In this document: piece after piece, positions 1-7,136 of the stretch
Layout: every line of letters begins with the position of its first letter
Numbering within the stretch: position 1 is the first letter of the stretch
NCBI GenBank assembly: GCA_019312705.1
Contig: JAFDCW010000284.1
Location: 1-8,320, forward strand
Length of the DNA: 8,320 bases
DNA from: Deltaproteobacteria bacterium
GTDB lineage: Bacteria > Myxococcota > Polyangia > Polyangiales > B10-G4
Direction of reading: 5' to 3'
Notes under the pieces: model-generated
The model's database searches: none
Seen by the model: the letters and a program-made list of their open reading frames with translations, nothing else
What the model was told of the DNA's origin: nothing
Made by a program: the position numbers and the translations under genes

Positions 1-75
1 TTGCGCTTGAGCGCGGCGGACCGACTCCCTATCGTCTGGGTCGAACTCGCCGTGGGCGTACGGTTCGGGATGTGA
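1..75 (+). CDS. 3' end of an unidentified upstream gene (partial)
   Basis: Frame 1 is open from the window edge to a TGA at 73-75 and encodes 24 residues ending in VRFGM. Third codon positions are mostly G or C, as in the real genes here. The stop overlaps the ATG of the next gene (TGATG at 73-77), the usual arrangement of co-translated operon members. The stretch is too short to identify a family. It could also be chance open frame, but the stop/start overlap supports a real gene entering from the left. Confidence 0.5.
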   Translation: MRLSAADRLPIVWVELAVGVRFGM

Positions 76-1514
76 TGACGAATCCTCTGCAGCGGCTGCG
101 GTGGGCCCTCGAGGCGTACCGCAAGGATGAAGCGACGGAGCGCGATCGGCGTTTCCGCGGTGTCGAGGGCGCCGACTCCGAGGAGGCGGTCGCCGAGCGC
201 CATTGGAAGTTCGGGGACGTCGACGAGGTGCGTGAGATGCTCTCCCTCGCCGCTGGGGGAGGGGGCCTCGCCGACATCAACGAGGCTGCCCTTCGGGCCC
301 ACGCGGCCCGGACCGCCGCCGACTTCGCCCTCGCTCCGGGGCGTGACGCCCTCGAGGCGGCCTCGGTTGCGAGGGTGAAGATCGGAAGGAATCAGGTGGG
401 CATCGACGATGCCTTCGACGCCTTCGCCTCTGAGCACCGTGACAATCGCGCCGACGCACAAAGCGCCCTCGTGCAGGGGGCCGAGAGCATCGGCGAGGTC
501 CTCGGAGCGGCGAGGTACCGCGCCGACGAGGCGGGCTTCGCGGTCTTCCGCGGGGGAGAGGCGCCGCCGGACGCGGGGCCGCCACGCGGGGACCTCGCCG
601 AAGAGGCCGGGGACTTTCTCGCGGCGACCGATGACATCGCCGAGGAAGCGCGCCGCTACCTCGCCCCCGAAGAACGCTCGCTGCACGTACTCCTCGGCGG
701 GCTTCGGGCTCCAGCGGCGGGGGCGCCGGTCCCCCGAGGGGGGCGTTTTCGGCGCTTGGCCGATGACATTCGGGCCCTCGGCTTCGAGGGGGACCTCCGA
801 GCGCGGGTGCGCACCGGGGGTACGCATCCGTTCCCCGGCCCGAAGGGCAGGGTGGTGGTAGTCTCGGTGCCCGATGACGTGCGGCTCTTCGAGGCGGGGC
901 GCGAGCGAGGGGTGACTTCGGAGCTCGCCGCCGCCGATGCCCTCGGTCGTGCCCTCGGCCACGTGCTCGTCTCGCCGGCACTGCCTGTCGAAGAACGCCG
1001 GCCCCTCGCGGGCAGCGTGCCCCGGGCCCTCGGCGTGCTCTGGTCGCAGCTCGTCGCGGACCGCGTGCTCTTGACCCGAGGCCGCGGGCTCGGGTCCAAC
1101 CAAGCGGATGTAGTCGGTCGCTCCGCCGCCGCGATTCTGATTCTGCTGGCTCGGGTCCGGGCAGCGGCGCTCATCGCACGAGTGACCGAGAAGAGCCCGG
1201 ATACTCGTGCCGAGGCCGGGTCGACCCTCCTTCAGCGCGCCCTCGGGGTCCCCGTCCCCATCGCGCATGCCCGCCTCGCCGTCGTTCTACCGGCGGCTCA
1301 TGGGCCGCGCTTCCGGGGAACCGTCGTCGGTCTCGGTCTGGCGGTGGCCCTGCGCGAGCGTTTCGACGAAGACTGGTTCCGCAATCCCCGGGCCGCCGAG
1401 CCTATCCGGGCGGCCGCGGTCCGAGGCAACATGCAAGACGCCGAGACATTCCTCGCCGACCTCGGGGGGTCTTCGGACATGGCTGGGCCTCGCCTCGGCG
1501 AGCTCTTCGGCTGA
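75..1514 (+). CDS. M3-like metallopeptidase homologue with a degenerate zinc site (probable pseudoenzyme)
   Basis: A 479-residue protein with no signal peptide or membrane segment. I start it at ATG 75, which overlaps the upstream stop; a GTG at 72 would add one residue. No clear Shine-Dalgarno is visible, so coupling to the upstream gene is likely. The N-terminal half is helical and rich in Ala, Glu and Arg. The C-terminal half follows the order seen in M3/oligoendopeptidase-like proteins: a strand-like segment ending VVVVSVPDDVRLF (about 257-275), then DALGRALGHVL (288-298) where these enzymes have a HExGH helix, then a C-terminal block around LRERFDEDWFRNPRA (about 426-440) followed by LADLGG. 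In the helix the first His and the Glu are Arg292 and Ala293; only His296 remains, and no obvious third-ligand Glu follows in the next helix (PRALGVLWSQLV). Known M3 enzymes need HExxH, so I infer a non-catalytic relative. Family assignment is from memory of the pattern. The neighbour is a true aminopeptidase gene, 40 bp downstream. Confidence 0.6.
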   Translation: MTNPLQRLRWALEAYRKDEATERDRRFRGVEGADSEEAVAERHWKFGDVDEVREMLSLAAGGGGLADINEAALRAHAARTAADFALAPGRDALEAASVARVKIGRNQVGIDDAFDAFASEHRDNRADAQSALVQGAESIGEVLGAARYRADEAGFAVFRGGEAPPDAGPPRGDLAEEAGDFLAATDDIAEEARRYLAPEERSLHVLLGGLRAPAAGAPVPRGGRFRRLADDIRALGFEGDLRARVRTGGTHPFPGPKGRVVVVSVPDDVRLFEAGRERGVTSELAAADALGRALGHVLVSPALPVEERRPLAGSVPRALGVLWSQLVADRVLLTRGRGLGSNQADVVGRSAAAILILLARVRAAALIARVTEKSPDTRAEAGSTLLQRALGVPVPIAHARLAVVLPAAHGPRFRGTVVGLGLAVALRERFDEDWFRNPRAAEPIRAAAVRGNMQDAETFLADLGGSSDMAGPRLGELFG

Positions 1515-1535
1515 CGTCTTGCGCTGGGCCGAACG

Positions 1536-1554
1536 GGCCGGCACTCTGCCGGCC
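1536..1554 (+). promoter_or_regulatory. Perfect hairpin abutting the pepP start codon
   Basis: GGCCGGCA (1536-1543), loop CTC, TGCCGGCC (1547-1554): an 8-bp perfect inverted repeat rich in G and C. The next base is the A of the pepP ATG. No purine-rich ribosome-binding sequence is visible between the upstream stop (1514) and the ATG, so the hairpin occupies the place where one would lie. It could restrain initiation or make it depend on ribosomes arriving from the upstream gene. There is no T-run, so a terminator is unlikely. Role inferred only. Confidence 0.45.
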
Positions 1555-2850
1555 ATGTTCGCCGAACGCCGTGAGCGTCTCTTGTCGGCGATGGGGCCCG
1601 GGGTCCTCGTCGTCCCCGCCGCACCCGTCGCGATCCGCAACAATGACGTCGAGCACGCCTATCGCCAGGACAGCGACTTCTTCTATCTCACGGGCTTCGA
1701 CGAGCCCGAGAGCGTGCTGGTCGTGACGAACCAACACCCGGAGCACAAGATGGTGCTTTTCGTGCGCACCCGTGATCCCGAGCGCGAGATATGGGACGGG
1801 CCCCGAGCTGGCGTCGATGGTGCCGTTTCAGCCTTTGGCGCCGACGCCGCGTTTCCAATCGACGAGCTGGCGAGCCGCCTGCCCGACTACCTCGCGGACG
1901 TAGGCCGCGTGCACTACCGCCTCGGCCGGGACCGAGCCTTCGACGACCGCTTGTTTGTCGCCCTCGACGTCATTCGCCGCCGTGCGCGCCTCGGGACCCG
2001 GGTGCCTAGTGAGGTGGTCGACCCCGCCGCCACGCTCCACGAGCTGCGACTCGTGAAAGGCGACGAAGAGGTCGAATCGATGAAGCGCGCGGCGGCGGTC
2101 ACTCGTGATGCCCACCTCGCTGCGATGCGCGCTGCCCGACCGGGGATTCACGAGTTCGAGGTCGAAGCCGAGATGAATCGCGTCTTTCGCAAGGCGGGGT
2201 GTGAGCGTCCGGCGTACGACTCCATCCTCGGCTCCGGTCGAAACGCGACCATCCTGCACTACCGCAAGAACGACCGCATGATGGAGGATGGGGACCTCCT
2301 GTTGATCGACGCCGGGTGCGAGCTCGACTACTACGCGTCCGATGTCACCCGTACGTTTCCGGTGAACGGCAAGTACAGTGAAGCCCAGCGCGCGATCTAT
2401 GACCTCGTCCTCGACTCACAGCGCGCGGCCATTGCGCTTTGTGTGCCGGGCAAGACCCTCGACGACATTCATCAGGTGGCCACTCGCGTGATCGCGACCG
2501 GGCTGGTCGAGTTGGGGCTGCTCGAAGGTGACGTCGATGCGCTAATCGGCGATGGCGCCCACAAGGCGTACTACATGCACCGGACCTCGCACTGGCTCGG
2601 CATGGATGTGCACGACGTTGGCGCGTACTTCATCGACGGGGCGCCGAGGCCCCTCGCCCCGGGCCACGTGCTCACGGTGGAACCAGGGATCTACATCGCG
2701 GACGACGCGGACTGCGACCCACGGTGGCGCGGGATCGGCGTGCGCATCGAGGACGACATCCTGGTCACCGCCGATGCGCCCCTGAACCTCACGGCAGAGA
2801 TCCCGAAGGCCCCCGACGAGGTCGAGGCCATCCTCGCGGAGAACGGCTGA
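1555..2850 (+). CDS. pepP: Xaa-Pro aminopeptidase P (M24B metallopeptidase)
   Basis: This 431-residue cytosolic enzyme releases the N-terminal residue from peptides whose second residue is proline. An AMP_N-type N-terminal domain (about 1-135) carries the family hallmark RQDSDFFYLTGFDEPE (37-52). The C-terminal creatinase/pita-bread domain (about 170-425) has all five dinuclear metal ligands: Asp252 in LIDAGCE, Asp263 in SDVTRTFP, His346 in SHWLGMDVHD, Glu376 in TVEPGIYI and Glu399 in RIEDD. His353 matches the second conserved active-site His. Spacing between ligands equals that of E. coli PepP (11 residues between the Asp pair, 23 between the two Glu). Length is close to the 440 or so usual for PepP. 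The open frame extends upstream to 1207, but that part overlaps the previous gene in another frame; ATG 1555 gives the family's typical N-terminus (MFAERRERLL). It lies 40 bp after the peptidase-like gene, probably in the same operon. All catalytic residues are present, so activity is expected. Confidence 0.95.
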   Translation: MFAERRERLLSAMGPGVLVVPAAPVAIRNNDVEHAYRQDSDFFYLTGFDEPESVLVVTNQHPEHKMVLFVRTRDPEREIWDGPRAGVDGAVSAFGADAAFPIDELASRLPDYLADVGRVHYRLGRDRAFDDRLFVALDVIRRRARLGTRVPSEVVDPAATLHELRLVKGDEEVESMKRAAAVTRDAHLAAMRAARPGIHEFEVEAEMNRVFRKAGCERPAYDSILGSGRNATILHYRKNDRMMEDGDLLLIDAGCELDYYASDVTRTFPVNGKYSEAQRAIYDLVLDSQRAAIALCVPGKTLDDIHQVATRVIATGLVELGLLEGDVDALIGDGAHKAYYMHRTSHWLGMDVHDVGAYFIDGAPRPLAPGHVLTVEPGIYIADDADCDPRWRGIGVRIEDDILVTADAPLNLTAEIPKAPDEVEAILAENG

Positions 2851-2942
2851 CCCCAGCTCCATCGGAGCAGCGGAATCGAAACAGGGGTGCATTGAGCGGG
2901 AGACACAAGCGAGGTCGTTCCGGTCGTGAGCAGCCCGCGCAG

Positions 2943-2957
2943 GCTACTTAGAGTAGC
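2943..2957. terminator. Small inverted repeat between convergent genes (weak terminator candidate)
   Basis: GCTACT, loop TAG, AGTAGC: a perfect 6-bp stem in the 170-bp gap between pepP (plus) and the thioesterase gene (minus). The location suits a bidirectional terminator. The stem is short and no T-run follows on either strand, so it is weak as an intrinsic terminator. Nothing else stands out in 2851-3020. Confidence 0.25.
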
Positions 2958-3020
2958 TGAGCAGGCAGCGCAGCGAGCGGGGCGAGATCGCGCCGTGGAT
3001 CGCGCTCAAGGCACGCCTGT

Positions 3021-3419
3021 TTAGTCGTCCAGGACGTGCTTGTCCAAGACGAAGGCCGTCATCGTGCCCTTCATGACCTCGGTGCCGCCGGCGGTGGCGG
3101 TCACTTCGAGCACGCGCTTCTTCCCCTTTTGGAGGACTGTGACGGCTGTTGCTATCACCTCGTCACCAACCCTCACCGGCGCGATGAAACGCACGTCGGC
3201 GCTGCCCAATACGACGAATGGGTCGTTTACGGCGAGCATGGCCGCGTGGTCCACCAAGCCGAAGACGAAGCCTCCGTGAACGAGGCCCCGGGGGTCGGTG
3301 GCCATCGCCTCGGTCGCGACGAAGCGGGCGCTCGCGCGGCCTTCGGCGAGGTCGAGGGGCTCTCCGCAGAGTGTTTGGTCGATGTCAGGGTGAGTATTGG
3401 GCACGGGCATGGCGGTCAT
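3021..3419 (-). CDS. Hotdog-fold acyl-CoA thioesterase (PaaI/4HBT-like)
   Basis: This 132-residue single-domain protein has the length and pattern of hotdog thioesterases, which hydrolyse acyl-CoA thioesters as cytosolic oligomers. The signature RGLVHGGFVFGLVDHAAM (44-61) contains the HGG turn (48-50) that starts the central helix, with Asp57 within it as a candidate catalytic acid. The next segment, LGSADVRFIAPVRVGDEV, is the usual strand pair after the helix. The C-terminus, FVLDKHVLDD, recalls an uncharacterised proteobacterial hotdog subfamily (from memory). The ATG (3417-3419) overlaps the kinase stop as ATGA, so translation is probably coupled to the kinase. A second Met at residue 4 is an alternative start. 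Substrate cannot be read from sequence. Confidence 0.8.
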   Translation of the reverse strand: MTAMPVPNTHPDIDQTLCGEPLDLAEGRASARFVATEAMATDPRGLVHGGFVFGLVDHAAMLAVNDPFVVLGSADVRFIAPVRVGDEVIATAVTVLQKGKKRVLEVTATAGGTEVMKGTMTAFVLDKHVLDD

Positions 3420-5314
3420 TTGAATCGCAGAGAGGTCACCGTCGCCGCGTCGCCTCGGAAGCGACAGCTGAGCACCGCGGCCCGGACATCGAGGGCTCCC
3501 GTGTACTCGAGGAGCCCGCGGTAGACCCCGCTCATGGCGAGGGCATGCCGCATGGTGTCCGGGGCGGCGTCCCGGACGGCCACTCGGTGCCCCGTGGGGG
3601 ACGTGGTGACCTCGACCGTGCCTCGGTCGTGGTAGGCGCCGTAGATTTCGGGGATTCGCAGCAAGACGTCCCGCGGGGTCGCATCACGAATCAAGTGACG
3701 ATGCAGCGTCGGCAGATCCCGTACGGCCGCCGTTTGGCCCAGGGAGACCGCCAGGCGGCCGTCGCCCGTGCCGAACATGCGCTCGGCGGCGGCGATGACC
3801 GCGTCGTACACCGAGAGTGGAAAATAGCCGATCGGCGTGAGCATGCCCGTGAGAGGCGCCCGCTCGGAGGGCGCGAGGGACTCGATGAGCTTCGTGCGCG
3901 TGCCCGGGCCGTGCACGGATTGGAGGTGCTCGAGGGCCGCGAGGAGCAGCGCCCCTTTGACCCGCAGCGCGCTCCCCGGAGACCCCGTCCGGGCGCTCTG
4001 GCGGGGTATCGCGGTCTGCTCCTCCGGGAGGGCCCGGAACGAGGCAGATGACTCCCTGATGGACATCGCCGGGGCGGGGTACCCTGAGGCATCCGAGGCA
4101 TAGGGCGCGGTGTCCTTGGGCAGCAGTGACCGGCCGTCGTCTTCCCAGTTGGACGACGTCGCGACAAAACGGTGCGGGGCCGGCGAGAACCCAGAGGGGC
4201 GAGACACGCCGGCCATCGGGGTATCCGCCACGCCTCGAACGGTCTGCGCGGCCCGCCCGGCGGCCCGGAGCCCGCTTTGAGAAGTGATGGGTTGGCCGCC
4301 CTCTGGGCCGGTACTCGATGCGAAGAGGCGCGGCGCGTCCGGTGGGCTCGCGCCGTGGGGCACCAACGCGAGTTGCATCGACCGCGCGCTCTGAAAGCGC
4401 TTGGCAGGGTCCTTGGCGATGGCTCGGTGCACGACCTCGGCGAGTTCCGGAGATACTCCGGGGGCGCGCTCGGCGAGGGGGACTGGAGCCTTGGCGAGGA
4501 TTTCGAGCAGCAGAGCGTGATAGTTTTCTGCCCGGTGGGGGAGCTCGCCGCAGAGCGCCTCGTAGAGAATCACCCCGATGGCGTAGATGTCGACTCGACG
4601 GTCGACGACCTTCATGCCTCGCGCCTGTTCGGGGCTCATGTAATACGGCGTGCCGAGCATGACGCCGGTCTTGGTCAGCCTGAGGCCCTCGTCGTCGTCG
4701 ATGTTCATCTTCGAGATGCCGAAATCGAGGACCTTCACGAAGTCGGGGTCAGCCCGACGGCGTACGAGGAAGACGTTGTCGGGCTTGAGGTCTCGGTGGA
4801 CGATCTTCGAGTCGTGCACCGCAGCGAGGGCCGTGAGGACCTGGCCGACGATTCGACACGCCCGGGCTGGCGCGAGGCGCGCCTCTTTGCGCAGCAGTTC
4901 GGCGAGGGACTGGCCCCTCAGGTACTCCATCACCAGGAACGGTGCGCCGTCGGCGCCATAACCTAGGTCGAGGACCTCGACGATGTGTCGGTGACCGATC
5001 GCCGCTGCGGCCCGGGCCTCGCGCTGAAAGCGCGCCACGGAGTTGGCGTCGGTAGCGAGCTCTGGGTGCAGGCGCTTGAGGGCAACCTTACGCCCAATGA
5101 GAGTGTGCTCCGCAAAGTAGACGGCGCCCATGCCTCCTTCGCCGAGCAGACCGAGGACACGGTACCGGTCGGCTACCACTTGGCCGACGAGGGCAACGCC
5201 GGTCGCCAGGGACTGACCCGTCTGGGGACAGTGGCTGAACTTCCGCGGGTGCTGGTCGCTGCAGTGGGGGCAGGGCCGAGACTGACCGGTCGGGGTGGGA
5301 GACGCTTGAGCCAT
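3416..5314 (-). CDS. Soluble Ser/Thr protein kinase with C-terminal DUF2378-like domain
   Basis: A 632-residue Hanks-type kinase that phosphorylates proteins on Ser/Thr; target unknown. Residues 15-33 form a short zinc-ribbon-like element with three Cys (C15, C18, C29) instead of four. The kinase domain (about 51-320) is complete: Gly-rich loop GEGGMG (58-63), Lys80 in VALK, Glu99 in the C helix, HRDLKPDN (173-180) with Asp175, DFG (197-199), GTPYYMSPE (221-229) with Glu229. A Pro/Ser/Thr-rich linker (about 325-448) follows, with no membrane span, so the protein is probably cytosolic. Residues about 449-632 resemble the myxobacterial DUF2378/TIGR02265 domain, of unknown function. The HRD Arg and DFG suggest activation-loop control, with Thr214 and Thr216 as possible autophosphorylation sites. 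A GGGAGACC tract (5329 down to 5322, read on the minus strand) precedes the ATG as a Shine-Dalgarno. The gene starts 41 bp after the symporter stop and overlaps the thioesterase gene by ATGA. Confidence 0.92.
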   Translation of the reverse strand: MAQASPTPTGQSRPCPHCSDQHPRKFSHCPQTGQSLATGVALVGQVVADRYRVLGLLGEGGMGAVYFAEHTLIGRKVALKRLHPELATDANSVARFQREARAAAAIGHRHIVEVLDLGYGADGAPFLVMEYLRGQSLAELLRKEARLAPARACRIVGQVLTALAAVHDSKIVHRDLKPDNVFLVRRRADPDFVKVLDFGISKMNIDDDEGLRLTKTGVMLGTPYYMSPEQARGMKVVDRRVDIYAIGVILYEALCGELPHRAENYHALLLEILAKAPVPLAERAPGVSPELAEVVHRAIAKDPAKRFQSARSMQLALVPHGASPPDAPRLFASSTGPEGGQPITSQSGLRAAGRAAQTVRGVADTPMAGVSRPSGFSPAPHRFVATSSNWEDDGRSLLPKDTAPYASDASGYPAPAMSIRESSASFRALPEEQTAIPRQSARTGSPGSALRVKGALLLAALEHLQSVHGPGTRTKLIESLAPSERAPLTGMLTPIGYFPLSVYDAVIAAAERMFGTGDGRLAVSLGQTAAVRDLPTLHRHLIRDATPRDVLLRIPEIYGAYHDRGTVEVTTSPTGHRVAVRDAAPDTMRHALAMSGVYRGLLEYTGALDVRAAVLSCRFRGDAATVTSLRFK

Positions 5315-5355
5315 CAGCTAAGGTCTCCCATCTTCGGGGCCGATGCCGGCCCGGG

Positions 5356-7000
5356 TCAACCTGCTCCGGCGCCCGAGGCCGCTTCCTTCTCCATGTCTCC
5401 CGATTTGTAGCGGTTCCAGTACTCCCGGAGGGCGTCGCCGACTTTGTTGGAGAGGAAGAAGAGCCCGAGGATGTTGGGCAGTGCCATGCCGAGGATCATC
5501 AGGTCGCTGATGGCGATGACATTGTCGATGTTGAGGATGGTCCCCAGAATCGCGAAGACGACGAAGATGATGCGGTAGATCGTCGAGGACCTCTCGCTGG
5601 TGCCGAAGAGGTAGGTCCAGCACCGCTCGCCGTAGTAGCTCCAGCTGAGCATCGTCGAGAAGGCGAAGAAGAAGACCGCCGGTGCGAGGACCCAGCTGAA
5701 CCCGGGGATGACCGAGTCGAAGGCGTAGCGGGTCATCTCGACGTCACCCAAGAGCTCTCCGTCGGCGCCGACCTGCAGATAGGCGTCGGTGATCACCAGG
5801 ACCAGGCCGGTCATCGTGCAGATGACGATGGTATCGATGAAGGGCTCGAGGAGGGCGACGATGCCCTCGCGGACCGGCTCGTCGGTGGCGGCCGCGGAGT
5901 GGGCGATGGAGGCCGAGCCGACGCCGGCTTCGTTGGAGAACGCTGCTCGGCGGAAGCCTTGCACGAGCACCCCGAGGAGCCCCCCGAGGCCGGCCTGGGG
6001 GGTGAATGCTTCGCCGATGATTCGACCGAAGGCGTTGGGTACCTGGTCGAAGTTGACTGCCAGCACCAGGAGCCCCGCGCCGACATAGACCACGCACATG
6101 ACCGGCACAACGTAGCCGGCGACCGCACCGATGCGCTGGATGCCGCCGATGATGACCACGCCGACCAGCGCTGCCAGGATGATCCCGTAGACGAGCATCG
6201 AGAAGTCGGCGATGGCCGGGGACTCGACCTCGAAGGCGCCTAGGATCTGGCCCACGACCAGCTTCGCCGATTGATTGGCCTGGAACATGTTGCCGCCGCC
6301 GAGGGTCGACCTGTCGGTAGAGCTGGCCGAGGGTGCACTCGGTGAACTTCGAGCTCATGCCGAAAAAGCCGGCTCCGACCATCCAAAATACGGCCCCGGG
6401 CCCGCCGGCGGCCACGGCGACCGCGACGCCGGCGATGTTGCCGAGGCCGACGGTCGCAGAGAGCGCGCTCGAGAGCGCTTGGAAGTGGCTGACCTCTCCG
6501 GGGTCGTCGGGGTTGTCGAACTTGCCACGGGTGACCTGGATGGCGTGAAAGAAGGCCCGGATGTTGATGAACCCGTAGCGAAACGTGAAGAAGACAGCGC
6601 CGAGGACCAGCCAGAGGACGATGATCGGCAGCTGGAGGCCCGAGAGAACGTCCTGGCATTCGCCCGCCGAGAGCTTCTCGGTCGCGGTGCAAGCCGTGGC
6701 TCCTTCGTCACCAGCTACGACGATCGCTCGAGCCTCTGCTTCGCTCAGACCAGCGGAGGTGGCCCGTTCTTCGATCGCGGAATCGGAGGTGTCCCAGAAC
6801 ACCACGTCCCAGAAGAGGACCGCGGCCATCGGGGAGATGACCCACTCGCCGACCCAACCGTCAACGCCCGCGAGGCTCGCGTTGATGTCGGCGATGAAAC
6901 TCGTTTCTGTCGGCGTGCGGTCCCCCGCATCTTCAGTTTCCTGGGCTTGGGCAGGCATTGCCGTGGCCAGGACCAACGCCATGACGAAGACGTGTCGCAT
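5356..7000 (-). pseudogene. Sodium:alanine symporter (AGCS family), frameshifted with internal deletion
   Basis: The intact family member imports alanine or glycine with sodium across the inner membrane. The N-terminal part (7000 to about 6305) has a signal-peptide-like start ending AQA at residues 17-19, then [15 protein letters not shown] (124-138), [20 protein letters not shown] (172-191), GGPGAVFWM (199-207) and [15 protein letters not shown] (218-232). The frame then changes and the C-terminal part (about 6306-5356) resumes with [12 protein letters not shown] and continues through the family's remaining membrane segments, including [16 protein letters not shown], to a TGA at 5358-5356. 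Relatives have roughly 35-45 residues, including a GGPM segment, between these blocks, so sequence appears to be missing as well as out of frame. Neither frame alone encodes a full carrier. ATG 7000 is preferred over TTG 7003 because GGGAGGGG (7013-7006) sits 5 bases before it. Apart from the junction both halves look well preserved, so this is a recent lesion or a sequence/assembly error. Confidence 0.82.
6288..6311 (-). other. Frameshift/deletion junction in the symporter gene
   Basis: Upstream of here the coding frame has codon first bases at positions congruent to 1 modulo 3 (minus strand); downstream to 0 modulo 3. Family residues jump from YRQVD directly to [11 protein letters not shown]. 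The break contains the 8-bp palindrome GGTCGACC (6304-6311). The number of missing bases should be 2 modulo 3 if a simple deletion is responsible. Confidence 0.7.
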
Positions 7001-7005
7001 CAAAA

Positions 7006-7013
7006 CCCCTCCC
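7006..7013 (-). promoter_or_regulatory. Ribosome-binding site of the symporter gene
   Basis: On the minus strand GGGAGGGG is followed by TTTTG and ATG 7000-6998. This strong purine tract fixes the start at the ATG rather than the TTG one codon earlier. Confidence 0.6.
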
Positions 7014-7023
7014 GGGCGGCGGG

Positions 7024-7052
7024 ACTATGGCAAACACGGGAGAAATTGCCAG
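7024..7052 (-). promoter_or_regulatory. Sigma-70-like promoter candidate for the symporter-kinase-thioesterase cluster
   Basis: On the minus strand CTGGCA (7052-7047), a 17-base spacer and CATAGT (7029-7024) each match 4 of 6 consensus positions. The -10 lies 23 bases before the ATG, giving a 5' leader of about 16 bases that includes the ribosome-binding site. It is the best match I see on this strand, but 4/6 boxes are common by chance. Confidence 0.35.
7028..7051. promoter_or_regulatory. Inverted repeat TGGCAA-N12-TTGCCA overlapping the minus-strand promoter (operator candidate)
   Basis: TGGCAA (7028-7033) and TTGCCA (7046-7051) form a perfect 6-bp dyad with a 12-base centre. The half-sites overlap the -10 and -35 boxes proposed for the symporter, the geometry expected of a repressor site. 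No regulator gene lies in the window. Chance is possible. Confidence 0.3.
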
Positions 7053-7136
7053 GGCGGCACGGGGCCATGCGGCGCGCGCTCCTCGGCGCTCAGCTGGCGG
7101 ACCTGCGAGTAGAAAGCCCTGAAAAGGACTCCGCCA

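Noticed and set aside
277..981. Long minus-strand open frame opposite the peptidase-like gene
   Set aside because: Extremely Arg/Pro-rich translation typical of the antisense of a GC-rich gene; the plus-strand frame has recognisable protein blocks.
1207..1554. Upstream extension of the pepP open frame
   Set aside because: Overlaps the preceding gene in another frame, has Ser/Arg/Pro-rich low-quality sequence, and lies before the family's normal N-terminus.
3218..4051. Plus-strand open frame of 277 codons opposite the kinase and thioesterase
   Set aside because: Arg/Gly-rich shadow with no motif; the minus strand carries complete kinase and hotdog signatures.
4172..4966. Plus-strand open frame of 264 codons opposite the kinase domain
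   Set aside because: Mirrors the third-position GC bias of the kinase gene and shows no domain pattern.
6305..6310. GTCGAC (SalI site) at the symporter break as a sign of a cloning join
   Set aside because: A single hexamer is expected often in GC-rich DNA and both flanks belong to the same gene, so a chimeric clone is not supported.
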